64,000 bases of DNA, from assembly GCF_041435015.1 (NCBI RefSeq), contig NZ_CP107989.1, forward strand, positions 620,001 to 684,000, read 5' to 3'. A program made the translations under genes and the position numbers. Positions 53,987 to 63,273 of this stretch are shown here, one piece after another; position 1 is the first letter of the stretch, and the number at the start of each line of letters is the position of its first letter. Under the pieces are notes generated by a model, which was not told the DNA's origin, searched no databases, and was given only the letters and a program-made list of their open reading frames with translations. Source of the stretch: Streptomyces canus (lineage in GTDB: Bacteria; Actinomycetota; Actinomycetes; Streptomycetales; Streptomycetaceae).

Positions 53987-55399
53987 TCAGCGGGTGCGGA
54001 TCCAGATCGTCTTCTCCCGGGTCCACTGCTCGAAGGCGTTGGTGGACTTCTCCACTCCCCCGAATCCGGACTGCTTCCAGCCGCCGAACGGTGTGGTGAT
54101 GTCACCCTCGCTGTAAGCGTTGACGGAGACTACGCCGGCCTCGATGCCACGTGCCAGCCGCAGCGCGGTGTCGAGGTCGCGGGTCCAGACCGAGGCGGCG
54201 AGCCCGTACTCGGTGGCGTTCGCCAGACGTACCGCCTCGTCCTCGGAGGTGAAGGTCTGGACGGTGACGACGGGACCGAAGAGCTCCTTGGTGAGGACGT
54301 CGCTGCCCTCAGGGGCTCGGGTGATCACGGTGGGCGGGTAGTAGGCGCCGCGCGGCGGCAGCCCGTGGGGCAGTCCCCCGGTGTGGATCCGGGCTCCGCC
54401 GGCCCGGGCGGACTCCACGGCTCGCGCCAGCCGGTCGAAGGCGGCGTGGTTGATGAGCGGCCCCATCCGCGTGCGCGGGTCGGCCGGATCGCCGATGACG
54501 AGCTGTTCCGCCGCGGCCGTGAACCGCTCCAGCACCTCCTCGGCGATACTGCGGTGAACCAGAACCCGGGAGCCGGCCGTACAGTTCTGCCCCATGGTCA
54601 GGAAGGCGGCCTCGATCATGTTGTCGATGAGCTCGTCGCCGTAGGAGAGCGCGTCGGCCATCAGCACCTGGGGGCTCTTGCCGCCCATCTCCAGCGAGAC
54701 GCGCTTGAAGTTGCTCTCGGCGGCGTCCTTGAGGATGCGGCGGCCGGTCGCGGTGGACCCGGTGAAGGACAGCGCCCCTATGAGGGGGTGACGGGCAAGG
54801 GCCGCCCCGGTTTCCCGACCGTACCCCGGCAGTACCGTGAGCACCCCGGCGGGCAGGCCGGCCTCGACTGCGAGTGCGGCCAGGTGCAGGGCCGAGCGCG
54901 GGGTCGCCTCGGCGGGCTTGACCAGCAGACAGTTGCCGGCGGCCAGGGCCGGTCCGACCTTCCATGAGGTCATGGCGAGCGGGTAGTTCCACGGCAGGAT
55001 CGCCGCGACGACCCCGACCGGTTCGCGACTCATGAGACCGAGACCGTCGGGCCCGCTGGGCGCGATGCGCCCGAAGACCTTGTCGGCGGCCTCGGCGAAC
55101 CAGCGGATCGACTCGATCGCGCCCGGTACGTCGCCCGTACGGCACTCCGTGATCGGCTTGCCCGCGTCCTCGCTGTCCAGCCGGGCGAGGATCTCGGCGT
55201 CGCGTTCCATGAGGTCGGCCAGCCTCCGCAGCACCGCGCCGCGCTCCCGGACCGGCAGCCGCGACCACACGCCGGCCTCGTGGACCTGCCGGGCCTGCTC
55301 GGCGGCCTTGGCGACGTCGTCGGCGCTCGCGGCGGGCAGGGCGGTGATCGGCTCACCGGTGGCGGGGTTGATGACGTGCAGCGTCTCGTTCGTGGTCAT
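53987..55399 (-). CDS. Aldehyde dehydrogenase
   Basis: 470 residues. VSLEMGGKSPQVLMADA has the general-base Glu and TMGQNCTAGSRVLVHRSI the catalytic Cys; GALSFTGSTATGRRIL is the NAD-binding loop and GIEAGVVSVNAYSEGDITTP the end-region motif. It oxidises an aldehyde to an acid with NAD(P). It is the last gene of a three-gene operon: its start overlaps the SDR stop (ATGA), so it likely finishes oxidation of a product of the FMO and SDR. Confidence 0.93.
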   Translation of the reverse strand: MTTNETLHVINPATGEPITALPAASADDVAKAAEQARQVHEAGVWSRLPVRERGAVLRRLADLMERDAEILARLDSEDAGKPITECRTGDVPGAIESIRWFAEAADKVFGRIAPSGPDGLGLMSREPVGVVAAILPWNYPLAMTSWKVGPALAAGNCLLVKPAEATPRSALHLAALAVEAGLPAGVLTVLPGYGRETGAALARHPLIGALSFTGSTATGRRILKDAAESNFKRVSLEMGGKSPQVLMADALSYGDELIDNMIEAAFLTMGQNCTAGSRVLVHRSIAEEVLERFTAAAEQLVIGDPADPRTRMGPLINHAAFDRLARAVESARAGGARIHTGGLPHGLPPRGAYYPPTVITRAPEGSDVLTKELFGPVVTVQTFTSEDEAVRLANATEYGLAASVWTRDLDTALRLARGIEAGVVSVNAYSEGDITTPFGGWKQSGFGGVEKSTNAFEQWTREKTIWIRTR

Positions 55400-56274
55400 G
55401 CCTCCTCCACCAGCTCCCAGCGCCCGTCGGTCCGGCGGGCCAGCCCGCGTCGGCGGAGTTCCTCCAGATAGCGGGCCATGCCACGGTCACCGCGCTTGCG
55501 GAACAGCGGGAAGACCCGGGGCAACAGGTTCGGCACGAGCATCGCGAACCGCACCAGACGGGACTCACCGGGCCGGGGGTAGGCCTCCAGCCGGGGCTTG
55601 TCCAGCAGACTCACCACCGCCGAGACGACGTCGGCGGGCTGCTGGGGCCGATCCTGGAACTGCAGGGAGTTCCCGCCGTCCACGGCCTCCTGGCGCAGCA
55701 TCCGGGTGTCGGTCGCCGACGGGAGCACGGACCCGGCCAGAATGCCCTTGCTCCTCAGGTCGAGCCCGATGGCCAGCATCGCGCCCCGCAGCCCGAACTT
55801 GGAAGCGGTGTAGATCGGGGTCTCGCCCAGCGGGAAGATCCCGCCGAGGGAGACCGTGGTGACCACCCGGGGGTCCCGGGAGGCCATGAGAAGAGGGATG
55901 GCGATACGGGTCGCGACCAGCGGTGAGGTCAGGTTGAGGGTGATCTCCCGCTCGATGCTCTCGACGCTGCGGACGTCGAAGCGTTCCGCGCTGGTCATGC
56001 CCACGTTGTTGACGAGTACGTCGAGGCGACCGTGGTCATCGGCGACCACTGCGAACAGCCGCTCCACCTGGGCGCGGTCCATCAGGTCACAGCCGATGCC
56101 CGTGTGCCCGGTGCCGGGCAGCTCCGCGGCCACCTTCGTAGCGCGGATCTCGTCGATGTCTACGACGACGCAGCGGGCGCCGCCGGAGGCGAAGCGGCGG
56201 CACAGCGCGCTGCCGATGCCGCCCGCGCCGCCGGTCACCAGGACGACTTTGTCGGTGAAGTCGAACCCGCTCAT
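55396..56274 (-). CDS. Short-chain dehydrogenase
   Basis: 292 residues. Motifs: VVLVTGGAGGIGSALCRRFA, VLVNNVGMTSAERF, Ser in VTTVSLGGIFPLGE and YTASKFGLRGAMLA (Tyr/Lys). VVVDIDEIRA suggests NAD. About 40 extra C-terminal residues (LVRFAMLVPNLLPRVFPLFR) form a hydrophobic tail that may touch the membrane, as in SDRs that act on lipids or steroids. Coupled by ATGA overlaps to FMO upstream and ALDH downstream. Confidence 0.9.
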   Translation of the reverse strand: MSGFDFTDKVVLVTGGAGGIGSALCRRFASGGARCVVVDIDEIRATKVAAELPGTGHTGIGCDLMDRAQVERLFAVVADDHGRLDVLVNNVGMTSAERFDVRSVESIEREITLNLTSPLVATRIAIPLLMASRDPRVVTTVSLGGIFPLGETPIYTASKFGLRGAMLAIGLDLRSKGILAGSVLPSATDTRMLRQEAVDGGNSLQFQDRPQQPADVVSAVVSLLDKPRLEAYPRPGESRLVRFAMLVPNLLPRVFPLFRKRGDRGMARYLEELRRRGLARRTDGRWELVEEA

Positions 56275-57617
56275 GCCGTCGCCTCCGCGGGTCGCAGGGA
56301 CCGCACGGACGGCGGCCGGCCCTCGGTGCGCCAGCCCATCTCCCCCGCGACCTTGCCCAGGTATTTCACGAAGGCCCCGCTGTCGACGTAGCCGGTGTGG
56401 CGGGGCGAGTCGACGAACTTCAGTCCGCCGGACAGATCCGGGCGGTCGGCGCGGATCCTCTGGGCGAACCGCTCCGCGTTCGGCCGCTGGTGCCGTACGT
56501 CATGGAGGTACCCGGCGATCAGCTGCGCCTGCATGTCGAAGAGCTGGTACGCACCGGCGTTGGTCTCGACGAAACCGATGCCGAACAGGCCCTCGTGCTC
56601 GCGCGAGAACGACGACAGGTACAGGTCGGGGTGCTGCTCGTCGCCGAAGTACCGCTGCGCGACCGGCACTTTGTGGACGTAGCCGGTGGCCAGCAGCACG
56701 AGATCGAAGTCGTCGCTGGTGCCGTCGGTGAAGTACACGGTCCGGCCCTCGGTGCGGGCGATCCCGGGCTTGGCGGTGATGTCGCCGTGCTGGAGGTGGT
56801 GGATCAGCATCGAGTTGATGGCCGGGTGGGTCTCGAACAGCTTGTGGTCCGGCTTCGGCAGCCCCAGCCGTGTCGGGTCGCCGTTGATGATCCGCAGGAG
56901 GGCACCGAAGACCCGCTGCGCCAGCCACATCGGCAGGTGCGGCCCGCTGTTGGCGATGGTGTCCACGGGCCGGCCGAAGAGGTGCTTGGGGATGAACCAG
57001 TACCCGCGCCGCATGCTGATCACCGCGTGGTCCGCGCTCCGGGCCGCGTCGCACGCGATGTCGCACCCGGAGTTCCCCGCTCCCACGACCAGGACCCGCT
57101 TGCCCCGCAGCTCCTCCGCGCTGCGGTAGCCGACGGTGTGCCGGACCTCCCCGCTGAACTCCCCCGGCAGTTCGGGGATGTTGGGGTGCCACTGCGAGCC
57201 CGTGCACACGACGACCTGCCCATGCACGCTGTCCCGGCCGTCGGCCCGGGTGACCGTCCAGGTGCCGTCCGCGTTCCTCTCGACGTTCTCGACCTCGACG
57301 CCGAACTCGATGCGGTCGCTCAGCCCGTAGGCGTCGGCGAACGATCGCAGGTACGACAGGACCTGCCGGTGGGGCGGGTAGTCCGCGAAGTGGTCGGGCA
57401 TCGGGAAACCGCCGAATCCCGACAGGGTCCTGCTGGAAATGAAATGGGCCGACTCGTACATCGGGCTGCCGGGACTGTCGATGTCCCAGATACCGCCGGA
57501 CCCGGTGTGCCGCTCAAGATGCGTGTACGGCAGATTCCGCTCCGCCAGCCCCCTGGCGACCGCCAGTCCGGCAGGTCCCGCCCCTATCACGCACGTGTCC
57601 AACTGGCTTTCCTTCAC
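56271..57617 (-). CDS. Flavin-containing monooxygenase (class B)
   Basis: 448 residues from GTG 57617, with GAGGAGG seven bases upstream; the longer open frame upstream belongs to a decayed TPR gene. CVIGAGPAGLAVARGLAERN is the FAD site, FSGEVRHTVGY the FMO fingerprint FxGxxxHxxxY, and VLVVGAGNSGCDIACDAARS the NADPH site; LVLLATGY closes. It inserts oxygen into a soft nucleophile or a ketone. With SDR and ALDH next in the operon, a pathway alcohol-ketone/ester-aldehyde-acid is possible; the substrate is not visible from sequence. Confidence 0.9.
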   Translation of the reverse strand: MKESQLDTCVIGAGPAGLAVARGLAERNLPYTHLERHTGSGGIWDIDSPGSPMYESAHFISSRTLSGFGGFPMPDHFADYPPHRQVLSYLRSFADAYGLSDRIEFGVEVENVERNADGTWTVTRADGRDSVHGQVVVCTGSQWHPNIPELPGEFSGEVRHTVGYRSAEELRGKRVLVVGAGNSGCDIACDAARSADHAVISMRRGYWFIPKHLFGRPVDTIANSGPHLPMWLAQRVFGALLRIINGDPTRLGLPKPDHKLFETHPAINSMLIHHLQHGDITAKPGIARTEGRTVYFTDGTSDDFDLVLLATGYVHKVPVAQRYFGDEQHPDLYLSSFSREHEGLFGIGFVETNAGAYQLFDMQAQLIAGYLHDVRHQRPNAERFAQRIRADRPDLSGGLKFVDSPRHTGYVDSGAFVKYLGKVAGEMGWRTEGRPPSVRSLRPAEATA

Positions 57618-57719
57618 GGGCCTGCCTCCTCGTTCATCCCGCTTCACGGGGCTTGAAGGAAACGTATTGACCCGCTGCCCGGCGGGAACTGACCCGGGCG
57701 GCCACGGGCCGGACCTCAG

Positions 57720-58440
57720 CGGCCGCGCGACCATGGCGTCGTCGGCGAGCTCCAGCCACTGACTGCGGGCATGGGCGGTGGCGAAGCCGTAGCGCGCCGC
57801 CTCCAGGGCCAGCGCGGCGGGCAGGGCGAGGGAGAGCGCGTTGTCGACGGACATGCGTTCGTGGTCGCCGTGGTGCGTCCGGTTCAGGTTGTCCTCAAGG
57901 GTGCGCGCGAGCATGAGGTCGACCTGTGCGCAGCGCTCGTGGACCTCCCGAGCCTGGGTACACGTCCCGGGCTTCCTGGGCCAGCCGCTTCATCTCCGTG
58001 ATGTCGCCGCGGTCGTAGGCGTGTTGGGCGCCCAGGAGCATGGTGTCGGCGGCGGCGATCGAGGCGCCGATGTGTTCGAACCGGGCCAGGCTCGCCGTCA
58101 TCAGGTCGTCCGCGCCGGTGCTGTCACCGCGCTGACCGGCGAGAAAGGCCCGCGCCTGTTCACAGGCAGCCAGATCCCCGTAGCGCCGCTGCCGCTCGAA
58201 GAACGCGGAGGCCTTCGCGAACAGCCGCTCCGCGAGGTCGAAGTCACCCCGGTGCATCGCCGTGTACGCCCGGTGCGCGAGAAGCGACTGCAACTCACCG
58301 GTGTCCCCCATCGCCCGCAGAGCGCCCTCCGCGCGGGCGAACTAGTCCTCGGCCGGGTCGAACCGCCCGGTCGAGGCGCAGATCAGGCCGAGGGCGATCA
58401 GCAGGCGCGGGACGGTCTCCACCGCAGTGGCCGGGTGCCG
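57720..58440 (-). pseudogene. Decayed TPR-repeat protein gene
   Basis: Helical repeats ALGLICASTGRFDPAED, then an in-frame TAG (58342-58344), FARAEGALRAMGDTGELQSL, YTAMHRGDFDLAERLFAKAS, AYDRGDITEMKRLAQEA, a frame change near 57970, then VHERCAQVDLMLARTLEDN and YGFATAHARSQWLELADDAM. The 5' end is cut at the alanine-dehydrogenase-like gene and the 3' end runs into the FMO. It may come from a large TPR/AAA regulator or CHAT-type protein. Confidence 0.65.
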
Positions 58441-58442
58441 CG

Positions 58443-59600
58443 TCAGGTCGGCCGGGCGGTCTCGGGAAGGTGGGGGTAGGCGGCCGCCCGGTGCTGGAAG
58501 GAGAGGATCTTCGGGTTCTGGACGACGCCGTCACGCATCTCGATGGCCTTTCTGATCGTGACGTCGGTGTCCCATGCCGTAGGGCCGCTCATGACCTTGC
58601 GCAGGTAGGGAAGGAGCGCCTCGCTGATCTCCCAGGTGGCGGAGTTCCACAGGTGGGACGGGCTGTGATCCACCGCGTAGTAGTGGCAGCCAGGACCCAC
58701 CTCGTGCATGGGCGCGCCGAAGGTGGTCGGGCGGGCGAAGGTGAAGCCCATGCCCTCGTCGCAGGCGACGTCGACGAAGAAGGTGCCCGGCCGGAACAGG
58801 GCGAGTTCCTCGTCGGTGACGAAGGTGAGCGGTGCGTCGGTGTCCTGCAGGACGCAGTTGACGATGACGTCGAACCCCGCCAGATACTCCGCCAGCGGCT
58901 TGGAACCGGCCGCGGTGATCGCCCGCAGGCGCGACGGATCGTCCTCCTGCTCCTCGAAGTGGGCCATGACGACCGAGGGCATCGGCGAGGCCACCGCCGC
59001 GGCGGCGCGCTGGGTGAGCACCGTGACGTCGGTGACGCCCATGGCGCCCAGTCCCGTGACCGCTCCGCGCGCCGTGGCGCCGAAGCTGATGACGACCGCG
59101 CGCAGGCGGCGGCCGTAGTGTCCGGTCAGCCCGCCGAGCTGAAGAGCGTGCAGCACCGAGCAGTAGCCGGCGAGCTCGTTGTTCTTGTGGAACACATGGA
59201 CGCTGAAGGCGCCCGTGGAGGTCCAGTGGTTCATGGCCTCCCAGGCGATCAGGGTCAGCCTTCGGTCGATGCCGAGCTGGGTCATCTTCTCGTCCTGCAC
59301 GCAGTGCGGCCATCCCCACAGCACCTGACCCTCGCGCAGCGCGGAGATGTCGTCATGCGTCGGTTTGGGCAGCAGCACGATGTCGCTCTCGGCGACGAGT
59401 CGCTCGCGGGAGCGCAGGCCGGCCACGAGCGGTCGCAGCGCGTCGTCGGCAACGCCGAACCGCTCGCCGTACCCCTGTTCGAGGAAGATTCTCTCGCGTA
59501 TGGCCGGGGCGATCCGGTCGAGGTGGGCGGGGTGCAAGGGCAGGCGGAACTCGTTCTCCTTGCGGGAGGAGGCGAGTACTCCGAGGCTCATCAGACTCAT
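58443..59600 (-). CDS. Alanine dehydrogenase/PNT-family oxidoreductase, CEO synthase-like
   Basis: 385 residues from ATG 59600 (AAGAGAG upstream). MSLGVLASSRKENEFRLPLH with FLEQGYGERFGV is the N-terminal domain of alanine dehydrogenase and N5-(carboxyethyl)ornithine synthase, and VVISFGATARGAVTGLGAMG the NAD(P) site. FVTDEELALFRPGTFFVDVA and HSPSHLWNSATWEISEALLP agree with the CEO-synthase-like branch. It would reductively join pyruvate to an amino group or oxidise the product; the real substrate is unknown. The 418-bp divergent gap to the desaturase (59601-60018) holds no gene. Confidence 0.8.
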   Translation of the reverse strand: MSLMSLGVLASSRKENEFRLPLHPAHLDRIAPAIRERIFLEQGYGERFGVADDALRPLVAGLRSRERLVAESDIVLLPKPTHDDISALREGQVLWGWPHCVQDEKMTQLGIDRRLTLIAWEAMNHWTSTGAFSVHVFHKNNELAGYCSVLHALQLGGLTGHYGRRLRAVVISFGATARGAVTGLGAMGVTDVTVLTQRAAAAVASPMPSVVMAHFEEQEDDPSRLRAITAAGSKPLAEYLAGFDVIVNCVLQDTDAPLTFVTDEELALFRPGTFFVDVACDEGMGFTFARPTTFGAPMHEVGPGCHYYAVDHSPSHLWNSATWEISEALLPYLRKVMSGPTAWDTDVTIRKAIEMRDGVVQNPKILSFQHRAAAYPHLPETARPT

Positions 59601-60018
59601 ACGGGTGCGGCTCTCTTCCGGCCGGATGCGATGCACTCCGGCCTTTGCCGTTCCCCGAGGGCGACGCCGCAACGGATGACGGCGTACGAAGTGCACTCGG
59701 TACCGCCACCGTACTCCCCACCAGGTCCCCGAGCCGACCGTCAGGGCGTCGAACCCCCTCCCCGCCCGACCGGGAACTTGCCCGGCGCCAGGAACGTTGT
59801 AGCGGGTGGTTGCAGTTGGAACAGGAACCGTGAAGTGGTCACCGGCGGCCAGGGCCCGAAGGGCATGCAGGCCGACCGGTTTCGCGCGTTCCGAGGGCCC
59901 CGATTCCGAGGCAGGCCCGTGCGGGCCTGCCTCGCGCTGCTTCCGTACAGGCTTCTCTCGCCCAGCGCCCTGCCCCCGCGCCGGCGGCGACGGCCCCCAC
60001 GCGTTCGAAAGGAAAACC

Positions 60019-61110
60019 GTGACCACTGACACCGTCAACCGGGGCACCGAGCCGGCGGACCACGCAGGGACGACGCAACCGTCGTCCAGCGACCGGGGCA
60101 GCGACTACGCCGTGCTGTCCCGCGAGGTGAAGCAGAGCGGGCTGCTGAGGCGTCGGCCGGGCTATTACTCCGTCAAGGTCGGCGCGAACCTGCTTCTGCT
60201 GGCCGCCGGATGGACGGCGTTCGCCCTGATCGGGCAGTCGTGGTGGCAGCTGCTGACCGCTGCCTTCCTCGCGGTGATGTTCACCCAGACCGGGTTCATC
60301 GGGCACGACGCCGGACACCACCAGATCGCCGCCTCCAAGCGCGTCAACAACCTGCTGGGCCGCGTGCACGCCGACCTGCTGATCGGGCTCAGCTACGGCT
60401 GGTGGATCTCCAAGCACAACCGGCACCACTCCCACCCCAACCACGTCGACCGCGACCCCGACATCGCCGACGGCGCGATCGCGTTCACGGAGGACCAGGC
60501 CCGGGTCCGCAGCGGGGCGTACGCCTGGCTGGCCCGCCACCAGGCCTGGCTGTTCTTCCCGATGCTGCTCCTGGAAGGGCTCGCCCTGCACGTCGCCGGC
60601 GTACAGGCACTCCTCGACCGCACCGGCAACGCGCACTCGCGAAAGGCCAAACTGACCGAGGCGGGCCTGCTGACGGCTCACGTGGCCGGCTACCTCGCCG
60701 CCCTGTTCCTGGTCCTGTCCCCGCTCCAGGCCGTGGTCTTCCTCCTCGTGCACCAAGGGCTGTTCGGGCTGTACATGGGATGCTCCTTCGCTCCCAACCA
60801 CAAGGGCATGCCCATCTTCGCCAAGGACGACAGGATCGACTTCCTGCGTCGGCAAGTGCTCACCTCGCGCAACATCCGCGGCCACCGGATCACCGACTTC
60901 GCGCTCGGCGGACTGAACTACCAGATCGAGCACCACCTGTTCCCGTCCATGCCGCGACCCGGACTGCGCCATGCCCAGGAACTCGTACGCTCCTTCTGCG
61001 CCCGGCAGGGCATCGCCTACCACGAGACCGGGCTCTTCGATTCCTACGCCCAGGTGCTGCGCCACCTCCACGACGTCGGCGGCCCTCTCCGACCCGAACT
61101 GGAGTACTGA
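60019..61110 (+). CDS. Membrane fatty acid desaturase
   Basis: 363 residues from GTG 60019 (GAAAGG upstream). Three histidine boxes hold the di-iron centre: HDAGHH, HNRHHSHPN and QIEHHLFP; the last begins with Gln as in front-end (delta-6-like) acyl-lipid desaturases, but no cytochrome b5 domain is attached. Hydrophobic pairs flank the boxes (NLLLLAAGWTAFALIG; FLVLSPLQAVVFLLVHQGLF). It introduces a double bond into membrane fatty acids. It ends directly against the LysR gene, convergent and without a gap. Confidence 0.92.
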   Translation: MTTDTVNRGTEPADHAGTTQPSSSDRGSDYAVLSREVKQSGLLRRRPGYYSVKVGANLLLLAAGWTAFALIGQSWWQLLTAAFLAVMFTQTGFIGHDAGHHQIAASKRVNNLLGRVHADLLIGLSYGWWISKHNRHHSHPNHVDRDPDIADGAIAFTEDQARVRSGAYAWLARHQAWLFFPMLLLEGLALHVAGVQALLDRTGNAHSRKAKLTEAGLLTAHVAGYLAALFLVLSPLQAVVFLLVHQGLFGLYMGCSFAPNHKGMPIFAKDDRIDFLRRQVLTSRNIRGHRITDFALGGLNYQIEHHLFPSMPRPGLRHAQELVRSFCARQGIAYHETGLFDSYAQVLRHLHDVGGPLRPELEY

Positions 61111-62025
61111 TCAGGAGGACGCCGTAGCGGCGGCGGCGCTGTTGCGCAGGAAGGTCGCGAAGGCCTGGGCGGCGGGGGTGAGGGCGTGGTCGCTCATGCG
61201 GACGAGGAGGATGCGGCGCACCGGGCCAGGGGGTTGCAGCGGCAGGACGCTGACACCGGCTCGGATGCCTTCCAGGGCAAGCGTGGGGGCGAGGGCGACG
61301 CCGATGCCGGCGGCGACCATGGCCTGGGCCTCCTGGTAGTCGTGGGCCTCGTAGGCGATCTGCGGCTCGAATCCGGCCGCGTGGCAGCTGCGGGCGAGGG
61401 CCTCGGCGACCGGGTGGTGGTCGGCGCGGGTGATCCAGGGATCGTTCGCGAAGTCCGCGAGGGCGGCCGAAGGACGGTCGGCCAGGGGGTGGTCCTGGCC
61501 GACGAGGAGGGCCGGGGGGTCGTCGACGAGTGAGGTGACGACGATGTCCTCGCGGTCGATGCGGTTCCAGTCGTAGTCCCACATCAGGGACATCTCGATC
61601 TCCCGATTCTCCAACATCGCCCACAGGCCCGCGATGCGGGCGCTGCGCACCGTCAGCCGTACGTCCGGATGCGCGTCCCGGAAAGCGATCACGGCCCGCG
61701 GGAGCAGGGAGGCGCCGACCGTGGGGAAGGTTCCGACCCGGAGGGTGCCCGCGCGCAGTCCCGCGAAGTCGGCCAGCTCGTTCTCCGCGGCCGTCAGTTC
61801 GCGCTCGATCCGCTCCCCTCGCTCGGCCAGGGCGCGTCCCGCGTCGGTGAGCGTGACGCCCCGCGCATGCCGCTCCAGCAAGGGCTGTCCGGCCTCCGCT
61901 TCCAGACGGCTGACCTGCTGGGAGACCGCTGACGGCGTGTAGTTGAGGGCTCGTGCGGTCGCGGTGACCGAGCCCCGCCGGGCGACCTCGGTGAAGAGCA
62001 GAATGCGCCGGACGTCGAGCATCAC
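61111..62025 (-). CDS. LysR-family regulator
   Basis: 304 residues. The N-terminal helix-turn-helix is LLFTEVARRGSVTATARALN with YTPSAVSQQVSRLEAEAGQP; the effector domain follows (LRVGTFPTVGASLLPRAVIA). It is divergent from the prpF-dctA pair across 129 bp that includes an AT-rich stretch with TTAACTTCACCTTAA, a fit for LysR-type control of that pair by a di- or tricarboxylate. Confidence 0.9.
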   Translation of the reverse strand: MMLDVRRILLFTEVARRGSVTATARALNYTPSAVSQQVSRLEAEAGQPLLERHARGVTLTDAGRALAERGERIERELTAAENELADFAGLRAGTLRVGTFPTVGASLLPRAVIAFRDAHPDVRLTVRSARIAGLWAMLENREIEMSLMWDYDWNRIDREDIVVTSLVDDPPALLVGQDHPLADRPSAALADFANDPWITRADHHPVAEALARSCHAAGFEPQIAYEAHDYQEAQAMVAAGIGVALAPTLALEGIRAGVSVLPLQPPGPVRRILLVRMSDHALTPAAQAFATFLRNSAAAATASS

Positions 62026-62154
62026 ACCACCTCCAGCGTTAACTTCACCTTAATACCCGTGCAGATTTCCGAGATTGTACTTCACGCTCCGCGCGCCCAC
62101 TGTGGATCGCATCCCGCACGGAAGTGCCGTCGGGGTATCCACGAGGAGACCGTT

Positions 62155-63273
62155 GTGTTGCGTCTGCAGGGCGAGATGATCCGCGGAGGAACCAGCAAGT
62201 GCTGGATCTTCGACCACCATGACGTGGTGGCGACCGGCGTGGACGCCGACACCCTGCTGCTGGCCGCCTACAACGCCGCCGACCCGCGCCAGATCGACGG
62301 TGTCGGTGGTGCCTCCTCCACCACCTCCAAGGCGGCGATCGTCCGGACCTCGACGAAGCCGGGCATCGACGTCGAGTACGCCTTCGCGCAGGTCGGCATC
62401 GGCGACGAGCGCGTGGAATGGGCCAGCAACTGCGGCAACTGCGCGACCGCCGTAGCCCTGTACGCCGTCCACAACGGCCTGGTGCCGATCACGTCGGACT
62501 CCACCACGGTGCGGATGCTCAATGTCAACACCGGGGCCCGCCTCACCGGCACCATCCCCACCCCCGGGCGGACGGCCTTCGACGAGGGCACGGCCGCGGT
62601 GCCCGGCACCGCCGCGCTCGGGGTTCCGGTCCTGCTCGGTTTCGAGGACCCGGCGGGCTCGACCACGGGTCGCACCCTGCCGACCGGCCACGCCGTGGAC
62701 ACCCTGACCGGCCCGGCCGGCCGGATCGAGGCGTCTCTGGTCGACGCCGGAGCCCCGGCCGCGCTGTTCGAGGCCAAGGCCTTCGGCCTGCGGGGCACCG
62801 AGTCCCTGGCCGAGTTCGCCGCGGCATTGCCCGCGCTCACCATGCTGCGCCGTCAGGCCGCCCTTGCCATGGGCCTGGCCCAGGAGCACGATCCTGTCAG
62901 CCACGCCGTGCCGAAGGTCGGCGTCGTCGCCCGCCCCGCCGCCTACCGCACCACCGACGGCACCCCGGTCGGACCGGACGAGTACGACCTGGCCGTCCGC
63001 ATGGTCTCGATGCACGCCCCCCACCCGGCGATCGGTCTCACCTCGGCCGTCGCGCTGGCCACCGCAGCCGCTACCCCCGGCACCCTCGCCCACCGCGTCG
63101 CCCGGCAGACCGCCGACGGCACGCTGCGCCTGGGCACCCCGGCCGGTGTCATCACCGCCCGAGCCGTCCCCGCAGCGGAGGGCGCGTCCCCCACGGTGCT
63201 GCTGCACCGCGCCGCCCGCCGCATCGCCCGAGCCGAACTCCTCGTTCCCGTCCTGGAAGGACGCCCCGCATGA
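62155..63273 (+). CDS. PrpF-family isomerase
   Basis: 372 residues from GTG 62155, with GAGGAG six bases upstream; the longer ATG frame from 62059 is unsupported. LRLQGEMIRGGTSKCWIFDH is the conserved start of PrpF/AcnD-accessory and 4-oxalomesaconate tautomerase proteins, and WASNCGNCATAVALYAVHNG gives the catalytic Cys region. These enzymes move double bonds in aconitate-like acids. The dctA start overlaps its stop (ATGA), so a C4/C6 acid is probably imported and isomerised together. Confidence 0.88.
   Translation: MLRLQGEMIRGGTSKCWIFDHHDVVATGVDADTLLLAAYNAADPRQIDGVGGASSTTSKAAIVRTSTKPGIDVEYAFAQVGIGDERVEWASNCGNCATAVALYAVHNGLVPITSDSTTVRMLNVNTGARLTGTIPTPGRTAFDEGTAAVPGTAALGVPVLLGFEDPAGSTTGRTLPTGHAVDTLTGPAGRIEASLVDAGAPAALFEAKAFGLRGTESLAEFAAALPALTMLRRQAALAMGLAQEHDPVSHAVPKVGVVARPAAYRTTDGTPVGPDEYDLAVRMVSMHAPHPAIGLTSAVALATAAATPGTLAHRVARQTADGTLRLGTPAGVITARAVPAAEGASPTVLLHRAARRIARAELLVPVLEGRPA

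Noticed and set aside
57618..57914. Longer N terminus of the FMO starting at 57914
   Set aside because: The extra residues belong to the decayed TPR gene; FMO homology and the GAGGAGG-GTG start begin at 57617.
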